Assembly (NCBI GenBank): GCA_036568605.1
Contig: DATCSE010000326.1
Coordinates: 1 to 13,457, forward strand
DNA from: DATCSE01 sp036568605
GTDB lineage: Bacteria > Pseudomonadota > Gammaproteobacteria > Burkholderiales > Burkholderiaceae_C
Length of the DNA stretch: 13,457 nt
Direction: 5' to 3'
In this document: positions 1-5,411 of the stretch, one piece after another
How the letters are laid out: the number at the start of each line of letters is the position of its first letter
Position numbering within the stretch: the stretch's first letter is position 1
Program-made: the position numbers and the translations under genes
Notes under the pieces: generated by a model
Told to the model about the DNA's origin: nothing
Databases searched by the model: none
The model's input: only the letters and a program-made list of their open reading frames with translations

Positions 1-104
1 CGCAGTCGGGGTTCGTGCGGCAGGAGGACGTGCGGCTGGTCGACTTCCTGGGGAATCGGTTCGGGCAGGTGTACGCACACGACGCCGTCGCGCACGCCGC
101 GTAG
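1..104 (+). CDS. Saccharopine dehydrogenase family protein, C-terminal end only (partial)
   Basis: Only the last 33 codons and a TAG stop are inside the window; the reading frame enters at base 3. The visible peptide contains GFVRQED, FLGNRFG and VYAHD and ends AHAA. It matches the C-terminus of the complete saccharopine-dehydrogenase-family protein on the opposite strand (230-1354) at 24 of 33 positions by eye, with no gap. It is therefore a paralogue, convergent with that gene. The family consists of NAD(P)-dependent oxidoreductases acting on saccharopine or lysine-derived substrates. Nothing can be said about the N-terminus or whether the gene is intact. Confidence 0.85.
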   Translation, partial: QSGFVRQEDVRLVDFLGNRFGQVYAHDAVAHAA

Positions 105-140
105 GCCATCGGGCCGAGGGTCGCTCTCGCGAGTCACCAC

Positions 141-166
141 CCGTTCGGGCTGAGCCTGTCGAAGCC
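141..166. repeat. Short dispersed intergenic repeat, imperfect hairpin
   Basis: The core TTCGGGCTGAGCCTGTCGAA (144-163) has TTCG and CGAA at its ends and GGCT/AGCC inside, so it can fold on itself. Sequences of this type (reading TTCGACAGGCTCAGCCCGAA on the other strand) recur between genes in many high-GC proteobacteria; that is recalled, not tested here. It lies in the 125-bp gap between two convergent genes, a typical place for such elements, and could act as a bidirectional terminator. No T-run follows. The rest of the gap (105-140 and 167-229) shows nothing else I can name. Confidence 0.5.
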
Positions 167-229
167 CTGACGCGTGGAAGCTCGTGAAGTGACCGGCGCG
201 CGGAACGGGTGTGCCAAGCTGCGCCCGCG

Positions 230-1354
230 TCAGGCCGCGTGCGCCAGCTCGTCCATCGCGTAGACCCGCCCGAAGCGATTGCTCAGGAAGGCCGCGAGCG
301 GCACGTCTTCCTGGCGCACGAAACCGGCCTGCGGCAGACGGCCGTGCGCCAGCAGGTCCAGCATCGCGCACAGGCTGGAGGCGGTGGTGATCTGGATCGC
401 GCTGCGCATCGTGCCGGCCAGCACGTGGCTGTAGATCTTGCGGGCGTAGGTGTCCTGCAGCAGCTTGCCGTCGCGCTGCCCGGCGACCGTCACGAAGATG
501 ATCACGACGTCCTGCAGCGTCGCCGGCACCGCCTGCTCGAGGATGTCCTTCAGCACGTCGCGGCGGTCCTTCAGGCGCAGGTCGTGCAGCAGCGCCTTCA
601 TGATCGCGGCGTGGCCCGGGTAGCGGATCGTGCGGTAGTTCAGCGTGCGCACCTTGCCGGCCAGCGTCTCGCACAAGGTGCCGAGGCCGCCGGAGGTGTT
701 GAACGCCTCGTACAGCACGCCGTCCAGCGAGAACTCCTCGCGCTCCTCGAGCGCCGGCACCTCGCGGCGAACGCCGTCGACGATCGCTTCGCACGGCTCG
801 CAGTACTCGTTGATGACGCCTTCGGTGCTCCAGGTCAGGTTGTAGTTCAGCGCATTGCTCGGGTAGGCCGGCAGCGCGCCGACGCGCATGCGCACCGAGT
901 CCAGCGTGTCGAAGCGGCGCGCGAGGTCGGCCGCGACGATCGAGATGAAACCCGGTGCCAGGCCGCATTGCGGGATGAATGCGGTCTCGGCGCTGTCCTC
1001 GGCCAGCGCGCGGATCGTGCGCGTGCTGGCGACGTCCTCGGTCAGGTCCAGGTAGTGGACGCGCTCGTCCTTCGCCGCCTGGGCGACGCGCACGGTCAGG
1101 TGGTACGGCGCAGCGCTCAGAACCGCGAAGCGGCCACGCAGCGCGGCCCGCAGCGCGATCGGGTCGGTCACGTCCAGCTGCAGCGTCGACAGGCGCGGCG
1201 ACTTGCGCGCAGCGCCGTCGATCTCGGCCAGCAGCGCCGCCGATCGGTCGGCGACGGTGACGCGGTAGCCGTGCGATTCGGGCGTGTCGACCAGCAGGTC
1301 GGCGACCACCGAGCCGATCTTGCCAGCGCCGATCACGAGGATGTCTTTCATCAT
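230..1354 (-). CDS. Saccharopine dehydrogenase / lysine 6-dehydrogenase-like oxidoreductase
   Basis: This is a 374-residue cytoplasmic NAD(P)-dependent oxidoreductase. The N-terminus has a Rossmann strand and glycine loop, DILVIGAGKIGS (GAGKIG at residues 9-14). It is followed by the family-typical stretches QCGLAPGF and NYNLTWSTEGVINEYCEP. Family members oxidise saccharopine or lysine at the epsilon carbon; the exact substrate cannot be read from sequence. An upstream ATG at 1462 is open, but I prefer the ATG at 1354: a GGAG lies 6 bases before it, and the Rossmann strand starts immediately after. A second ATG follows directly (1351) and is an equally possible start. The gene is divergent from an Lrp/AsnC regulator, which may control it, and convergent with a paralogue at 1-104. 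By family and context, a role in lysine degradation is the best guess. Confidence 0.85.
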   Translation of the reverse strand: MMKDILVIGAGKIGSVVADLLVDTPESHGYRVTVADRSAALLAEIDGAARKSPRLSTLQLDVTDPIALRAALRGRFAVLSAAPYHLTVRVAQAAKDERVHYLDLTEDVASTRTIRALAEDSAETAFIPQCGLAPGFISIVAADLARRFDTLDSVRMRVGALPAYPSNALNYNLTWSTEGVINEYCEPCEAIVDGVRREVPALEEREEFSLDGVLYEAFNTSGGLGTLCETLAGKVRTLNYRTIRYPGHAAIMKALLHDLRLKDRRDVLKDILEQAVPATLQDVVIIFVTVAGQRDGKLLQDTYARKIYSHVLAGTMRSAIQITTASSLCAMLDLLAHGRLPQAGFVRQEDVPLAAFLSNRFGRVYAMDELAHAA

Positions 1355-1477
1355 GGCGAGCTCCGTTGAAGAGGCTGTCGATGGCGGGATTGTCCCGGCC
1401 GGTCGTGCAAACCGCATCTGGTCATCTGACGAAACGACGCCCATACTTCGGCAGATCGGCAAGATCGATTGAACAAA
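1355..1477. promoter_or_regulatory. Divergent control region between saccharopine dehydrogenase-like gene and lrp-type gene
   Basis: This 123-bp gap must contain the promoters of both flanking genes. Towards the regulator, the best pair I can see is TGGTCA (1419-1424) and CATACT (1442-1447) with 17 bases between, each 4 of 6 to the sigma-70 consensus. Two direct CATCTG copies lie near 1415-1427, and a CAGAT follows at 1452-1456. Lrp-family regulators commonly bind imperfect AT-rich palindromes next to their own gene, but no convincing operator stands out. The individual sites are weak; only the overall role as control region is well supported, by gene orientation. Confidence 0.35.
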
Positions 1478-1945
1478 ATGGCAAGATCCACAACGTCCGC
1501 ATCACCGGCACCGGTTGCGCTGGACGCGACCGACCGCGCGCTGATCGCGTTGCTGCGCGACGACGCGCGCGCCAGCACCACCGAGCTCGCGCGCAAGCTC
1601 AAGCTCTCGCGCACGACGGTGCAGAGCCGCATGGAGCGGCTGCTGCGCCAGCGGGTGATCGCCGGCTTCACGATCAGCGTGCCCGACGAGCTCGAGGCCG
1701 ACCTCGTGCGCGCCCATGTGCTGATCACGCTGGCGCCCAAGCGCAGCGCCGCGATCGAAACCGCGCTGCGCCGGATCGCCGAGGTGCGCGTGCTGCACTC
1801 GGTCAGCGGGCCGTTCGACCTGATCGCGATCGTCGCGGCCGCGTCCATCGTCGAGCTCGATGCACTGATCGACCGGATCGGCCAGCTCGACGGCGTCGAG
1901 CGCACGACCTCGGCGATCGTGCTGTCGACGCGGATCCAGCGCTGA
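1478..1945 (+). CDS. Lrp/AsnC family transcriptional regulator
   Basis: This is a 155-residue DNA-binding regulator of the feast/famine family. Residues about 15-62 form the N-terminal winged helix-turn-helix (LDATDRALIALLRDDARAS, then TTELARKLKLSRTTVQSRM). Residues about 75-150 form the ligand-sensing RAM domain, with the family-typical SGPFDLIAIV at 110-119. Length is normal for the family. I chose ATG 1478; a TTG at 1469 in the same frame would add three residues, and neither start has a clear Shine-Dalgarno. The gene is divergent from the saccharopine-dehydrogenase-like gene, a common layout in which the Lrp protein senses the substrate (lysine or another amino acid) and controls the neighbouring catabolic gene. 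That regulatory link is inference. The gene ends 14 bases before the end of the convergent beta-lactamase. Confidence 0.9.
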   Translation: MARSTTSASPAPVALDATDRALIALLRDDARASTTELARKLKLSRTTVQSRMERLLRQRVIAGFTISVPDELEADLVRAHVLITLAPKRSAAIETALRRIAEVRVLHSVSGPFDLIAIVAAASIVELDALIDRIGQLDGVERTTSAIVLSTRIQR

Positions 1946-1964
1946 TCCTGCGCTGACGCTCAGC
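1937..1964. terminator. Overlapping hairpins between convergent genes
   Basis: CAGCGC (1937-1942) and GCGCTG (1950-1955) can pair around a 7-base loop. GCTGA (1952-1956) and TCAGC (1960-1964) can form an alternative 5-bp stem. They straddle the stops of the Lrp-type gene and the beta-lactamase, where transcripts converge. There is no U-run, so intrinsic termination is only a possibility. Confidence 0.25.
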
Positions 1965-2892
1965 CGCCGCGCGGCGCGCCGACAACGATCGCCGGCAGCA
2001 GCCGGCCGACGCTCGCAAGCGTCGCATCGCGCGCCGCCGATGGCGCCGCGCTGTCCATCAGGAACGCCGCCACCAGCAGCGGGGCGCGGCCGTCCGGCGG
2101 CCAGACCACGGCCACGTCGTTGGACGTGCCGCCGCCGTCGCCGCGGCCGAACGAGCCGGTCTTGTCGCCTATCGTCCAGCCGTCCGGCAGCCCGGCCTTG
2201 AGGCGGTGCTCGCCGGTCGTGTTGGCACGCAGCCACTGCTGCAGCTGCGTGCGCGACGCCGCGGAGAGCGCATCGCCCAGGACCAGCTTTTGCAGGCTGC
2301 GCAGCATCGCATGGGGCGATGTGGTGTCGCGCATGTCGCCGGCGTGGCCATGGGCGTTCAACGCGGGCTCGGTGCGGTCCACGCGCGTGACGTCGTCGCC
2401 CAGCGTGCGCACGAACGCGGTCAGCGCCGGTGGGCCGCCGTAGCTCGCGAGGATCAGGTTCGCCGCGGCGTTGTCGCTGTACGTGATCGCGGCCTCGCAC
2501 AGCGCGCCCAGCGTCATCCCGTCGGCCACGTGCTTCTCGGTGACCGGGGACCACGACAGCAGCGCGGTCGCGTCGTAGGCGATGCGCCGGTCCAGCGATT
2601 CCTGGCCGCGGTCGACGCGCCGCAGCACGTACGCACTGGCCAGCAGCTTGAACGTGCTGCACAGCAGGAAGCGTTCGTGCGCGCGGTGCGCGTAATGCGC
2701 GCCGGTCGCGGTGTCGAGGATCGCGACGCCGAGGCGGCCGCGGCTTGTCCGGTCGAGCTCGGCCAACTGCTGCTCGATCGGACGGCGCAGCGCGGGCGCG
2801 CCCGGAGCGCTGAGGTTTTCTGAGCCTGCCAGCGCCCGGCACGACGCCAGGCCCATCGTCGCGAGAGCCGCGAAGCGGCGTCGGTTCAGCAT
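1960..2892 (-). CDS. bla: Class A (Ambler) beta-lactamase, PenA/L2-like
   Basis: This is a 310-residue serine beta-lactamase that hydrolyses beta-lactams outside the inner membrane. Catalytic motifs are all present: S79-T-F-K82 (Ambler S70/K73), S139-D-N141 (130-132), R173-T-E175 with N179 (164-170, omega loop with E166), and K244-T-G246 (234-236). Ambler 69 is Cys and 237 is Ser. The leader begins MLNRRRFAAL, a twin-arginine (Tat) motif as in Stenotrophomonas L2. It contains LASC (15-18), a possible lipobox, recalling the Tat-exported lipoprotein PenA of Burkholderia. Start ATG 2892 has a strong GAGGAAG (2898-2904) 5 bases upstream. The gene is divergent from an AmpR-like regulator, so it is expected to be inducible by cell-wall fragments. 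The substrate spectrum cannot be read from sequence alone. Confidence 0.95.
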   Translation of the reverse strand: MLNRRRFAALATMGLASCRALAGSENLSAPGAPALRRPIEQQLAELDRTSRGRLGVAILDTATGAHYAHRAHERFLLCSTFKLLASAYVLRRVDRGQESLDRRIAYDATALLSWSPVTEKHVADGMTLGALCEAAITYSDNAAANLILASYGGPPALTAFVRTLGDDVTRVDRTEPALNAHGHAGDMRDTTSPHAMLRSLQKLVLGDALSAASRTQLQQWLRANTTGEHRLKAGLPDGWTIGDKTGSFGRGDGGGTSNDVAVVWPPDGRAPLLVAAFLMDSAAPSAARDATLASVGRLLPAIVVGAPRGG

Positions 2893-2928
2893 CGATTCTT
2901 CCTCGTGAAGTGTGTGGACATGGCGCAG

Positions 2929-2957
2929 ACGATAGGTGGGCGGCGCGGCACCGACAA
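2929..2957 (-). promoter_or_regulatory. Candidate sigma-70 promoter of the beta-lactamase gene
   Basis: Read on the minus strand, TTGTCG (2952-2957) and TATCGT (2929-2934) are separated by exactly 17 bases. Each matches 4 of 6 consensus bases. Transcription would start near 2922, giving a leader of about 30 bases before the ATG at 2892. The -35 box directly abuts the candidate AmpR site at 2958-2971, as expected for an activator that contacts RNA polymerase. Confidence 0.5.
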
Positions 2958-2971
2958 TCGGAAATAATCGA
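2958..2971. promoter_or_regulatory. Candidate AmpR operator and ampR -10 region
   Basis: An AT-rich island, TCGGAAATAATCGA, stands out in GC-rich surroundings midway between the divergent genes. TCG and CGA flank it in inverted orientation, giving T-N12-A, close to the LysR-type T-N11-A signature. It lies just upstream of the beta-lactamase -35. The same bases include AATAAT (2963-2968; 5 of 6 to a -10 box) reading towards the regulator, which would place ampR under its own control. No good -35 accompanies it. Assignment is by position and composition. Confidence 0.4.
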
Positions 2972-2997
2972 GCGCAGCCCTTCAGAAAACTTCGGCC

Positions 2998-3873
2998 ATG
3001 GACTTGCCTCTGAACGCGCTGCGGGCCTTCGAGGTCTCGGCCCGGCACCTGAATTTCACGCGCGCGGCCGACGAGCTGCACCTGACGCCGACTGCGGTCG
3101 GCCAGCACGTCAAGAACCTCGAACAGCGCCTCGGCAAGCCGCTGTTCCGGCGCGTGCCGCGCGGCCTTGCGCTGACCGACGAGGGGCTCGCGCTGCTGCC
3201 GGTGCTGACCGAATCGTTCGAGCGCATCAGCGCATCGCTGGCGGGCTTTCGCGAGGCCGGCCCGCGGGATGTGCTGTCGGTCGGCGCCGTCGGCACCTTC
3301 GCGGTCGGCTGGCTGCTGCCGCGGCTGCGCGCGTTCCAGCAGGCGCAGCCGCGCATCGACCTGCGCATCTTCACGAACAACAACCGGGTCGACCTCGCCG
3401 GCGAAGGGTTGGACTACGCACTGCGCTTCGGCGACGGCCACTGGCACGGCACCGTCGCGCTGCCGCTGCTGCGCGCGCCGCTCGCGCCGCTGTGCGCGCC
3501 GGCGATCGCGCAGCGGCTGCGCACGCCGCGCGACCTCGGGCGCGAGCCGCTGCTGCGCTCGTATCGCGCCGACGAGTGGGCAGCGTGGTTCAGCGCGGCC
3601 GGCGTCGCGGCGCCGCCCGTCGTGCGCGGCATGGTGTTCGACTCGTCGCTGGCGATGGCCGAGGCCGCGGCGCAGGGTGCCGGCGTCGCGCTGCTGCCGA
3701 CCGCGATGTTCACGCGCGAGCTGGGCAGCGGCCGGCTCGTGAAGGTGTTCGCGACCGAGATCGACGCCGGCGGCTACTGGTTGACGCGGCTGCGCTCGCG
3801 CCGCGAGACCGCGGCGATGCGGGCGTTTCGCGATTGGCTGTTGCGGGCCGCCGGCGCGGGTGGCCACCCGTGA
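2998..3873 (+). CDS. ampR: AmpR-type LysR family regulator of the divergent beta-lactamase
   Basis: This 291-residue LysR-type regulator closely resembles AmpR/PenR proteins, from LPLNALRAFEVSARHLNFTR (3-22) through FRRVPRGLALTDEG (50-63). Residues about 1-62 carry the winged helix-turn-helix. The effector domain spans about 90-285 and retains GAVGTFAVGWLLPRL. T100, D132, S217 and Y260 fall close to positions known in Citrobacter AmpR to matter for muropeptide sensing (T103, D135, S221, Y264), allowing for an offset of 3-4 residues. Known members hold the bla promoter silent with UDP-MurNAc-pentapeptide and activate it when anhydro-muropeptides accumulate under beta-lactam stress. The divergent layout and 105-bp gap are the classical arrangement. 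No strong Shine-Dalgarno precedes ATG 2998; weak translation is plausible for a regulator. Confidence 0.92.
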   Translation: MDLPLNALRAFEVSARHLNFTRAADELHLTPTAVGQHVKNLEQRLGKPLFRRVPRGLALTDEGLALLPVLTESFERISASLAGFREAGPRDVLSVGAVGTFAVGWLLPRLRAFQQAQPRIDLRIFTNNNRVDLAGEGLDYALRFGDGHWHGTVALPLLRAPLAPLCAPAIAQRLRTPRDLGREPLLRSYRADEWAAWFSAAGVAAPPVVRGMVFDSSLAMAEAAAQGAGVALLPTAMFTRELGSGRLVKVFATEIDAGGYWLTRLRSRRETAAMRAFRDWLLRAAGAGGHP

Positions 3874-3904
3874 GGGCGTAACGAGAGGGCGAGCGCGGCC
3901 GCGT

Positions 3905-5161
3905 TCAGGACGAGGCTTGTCCCAGCGCGATCGTCGCGGCGCGACCGCGCTGCAGCGCCCGCAGCAGGAACACCGTGATCGACAGGTTCAGCAGGTTCCA
4001 GGCGATCCCGTTGACGAACGCCGCGTGGTATGAGCCGGTCAGGTCGAACACCTTGCCCGACATCCAGCCGCCCAGCGCCATGCCGAACAGCGTGCACATC
4101 AGCACCGTGCCGACGCGCGCGCCGGCTTCGGCGGGGGCGAAGTGCTCGCGCACGATGATCGCGTAGCTGGGCACGATGCCGCCCTGGAACAGCCCGAACA
4201 GCGCCGAGATCGCGTACAGCGAGACCAGCCCGTCGAACGGCAGGAACAGCAGCAGCGCAACGCCTTGCAGCACCGAGCCGAGCAGCAGCGTGCGCAGGCC
4301 GCCGATGCGGTCGCAGATCCAGCCGGAGACCAGCCGGCTGACGATGCCGCAGGCCAGCATCAGCGACAGCATCTGCGCCCCGCGCGCGGCGCCGTAGCCG
4401 AGGTCGCTGCAATACGCGACGATGTGAACCTGCGGCATCGCCATCGCGACGCAGCAGGCGACGCCGGCGATGCACAGCAGCGTCTGCGCATGGGCCGCCG
4501 AGAGTCCGAACGGGCGCTGCGACGGCAACGCTGCGCGCGACGCGCTGGCGCTGCCAGTCGCCGCAGGCACTGCCGCGGTCGGCGGGCGCGGCCGCAGGGC
4601 CAGTGCGAGCAGCGGCATCGCGACCGCGCACAAGACGCCGAGCCCGATGTAGGCCTGGCGCCAGCCGACGGTCTCGATCAGGTGCTGCACGATGGGCGGC
4701 CACAGCGCGCCGGCCAGGTAGTTGCCGCTCGCGCAGATCGCCACCGCGATGCCGCGCCGGCGCACGAACCACAACGAGGTGTCGGCCACCAGCGGCGCGA
4801 ACGTCGCCGAGCTGCCCAGCAAGCCCAGCAGCACGCCGTGCGCGATCGCGAACTGCAGCACGCTGCCGCTCAGGCCGGCCGCGACGAAGCCGGCGCCCAG
4901 CCCAACCGCGCCGACCATCAGCGGCACCATGACCCCATGGCGGTCGGCCAGCCGGCCCATCAGCACGCCGCCGAGGCCGAAGCCCACCATCAGCAGCGTG
5001 TATGGCAGCGATGCGTCGGCGCGCGCGACGCCGAACTCGGCCTGCACCGGCGGCAGCACGACCGCGACGACGTACATCGCCGACGAGCCCAAGGTCATCA
5101 ACGCAAGCGTCGCCATCAGGCGGGCCCAGGCATAGCGCGAGTCGGGGGCGTTGGAGGTCAC
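3905..5161 (-). CDS. MFS transporter (12-TM type)
   Basis: This is a major facilitator superfamily inner-membrane protein of about 418 residues. Hydrophobic segments alternate along the whole length. The MFS motif A is visible in the loop after helix 2 (GVLMGRLADRHG), with a similar loop in the second half (GWICDRIGG). RRRGIAVAICASGNYLAGALWP resembles monocarboxylate/oxalate-formate-type porters, suggesting an organic-anion substrate, but that is a guess. The start is uncertain. GTG 5161 gives a short N-terminus before helix 1, ATG 5116 is an alternative, and neither has a well-placed ribosome site (a GGAGG lies 17 bases before the GTG, with a possible GGGGC/GCCCC hairpin between). The frame stays open to 5302, but that region covers a DsrE relic on the other strand and is unlikely to be coding. 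The gene is convergent with ampR (31-bp gap) and has no clear functional link to it. Confidence 0.85.
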   Translation of the reverse strand: MTSNAPDSRYAWARLMATLALMTLGSSAMYVVAVVLPPVQAEFGVARADASLPYTLLMVGFGLGGVLMGRLADRHGVMVPLMVGAVGLGAGFVAAGLSGSVLQFAIAHGVLLGLLGSSATFAPLVADTSLWFVRRRGIAVAICASGNYLAGALWPPIVQHLIETVGWRQAYIGLGVLCAVAMPLLALALRPRPPTAAVPAATGSASASRAALPSQRPFGLSAAHAQTLLCIAGVACCVAMAMPQVHIVAYCSDLGYGAARGAQMLSLMLACGIVSRLVSGWICDRIGGLRTLLLGSVLQGVALLLFLPFDGLVSLYAISALFGLFQGGIVPSYAIIVREHFAPAEAGARVGTVLMCTLFGMALGGWMSGKVFDLTGSYHAAFVNGIAWNLLNLSITVFLLRALQRGRAATIALGQASS

Positions 5162-5195
5162 GGGGCCGCAGTGTGCCCCCTCCGCGAAACCGGCG

Positions 5196-5294
5196 CGCTG
5201 GAACCTGGTACTGAACAACGTGAAGAGCCTGCAGGACGAACTCGGCGCGAACAATGTCACGATCGAGATCGTCGCCTGCGGCCCGGGCCTCAAC
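5196..5294 (+). pseudogene. Relic of a DsrE-family protein gene
   Basis: One frame reads RWNLVLNNVKSL, then QDELGANNVTIEIVACGPGLN, over 33 codons. This matches the typical first half of a DsrE/DsrF-like small protein (a WxLxLxNxxN stretch, then VxIEIVAxGPGL). The normal beginning (first strand and start codon) is missing. After GPGLN the expected continuation is lost: the frame carries unrelated residues to a stop at 5358-5360. No other frame nearby restores the match. DsrE proteins are small alpha/beta proteins linked to sulfur transfer; this copy cannot be functional as it stands. It occupies the gap between the MFS gene and the HD-GYP gene, where the rest (5162-5195 and 5295-5332) shows no gene. 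Confidence 0.6.
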
Positions 5295-5332
5295 GGCACC
5301 ACTCGCGCAGCGGTTGCGTTGGGCCATCCAGC

Positions 5333-5360
5333 TCAAGTTCAGTGCAGGGCGGGCCGATAA
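5333..5360 (+). promoter_or_regulatory. Candidate sigma-28 (FliA) promoter for the HD-GYP/EAL operon
   Basis: GCCGATAA at 5353-5360 is a perfect 8 of 8 match to the -10 element of flagellar sigma-28 promoters. Upstream, TCAAGTTC (5333-5340) matches the TAAAGTTT -35 element at 6 of 8 positions. The spacer is 12 bases, one more than the usual 11. Transcription would start near 5367, about 45 bases before the HD-GYP ATG at 5412. The downstream genes encode cyclic-di-GMP phosphodiesterases, a known class of FliA-controlled genes (for example yhjH/pdeH in E. coli), which strengthens the call. Confidence 0.6.
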
Positions 5361-5411
5361 ACCGGTCAGTCCCCGCCAGCCTGCCGCGAGCAGGCGATCC
5401 GAATTCGCCCC

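Noticed and set aside
1352..1462. Longer start (ATG 1462) for the saccharopine-dehydrogenase-like gene
   Set aside because: It would add 36 non-family residues before the Rossmann strand and consume nearly all of the divergent promoter region; a GGAG-preceded ATG exists at 1354.
1960..3867. Upstream extension of the beta-lactamase frame to 635 codons
   Set aside because: The extension is antisense to ampR and lacks family similarity; the ATG at 2892 has a strong ribosome site and begins a proper signal peptide.
3894..3903. Palindrome CGCGGCCGCG between ampR and the MFS gene as a terminator
   Set aside because: Perfect but short and loop-less with no T-run; expected by chance in DNA this GC-rich.
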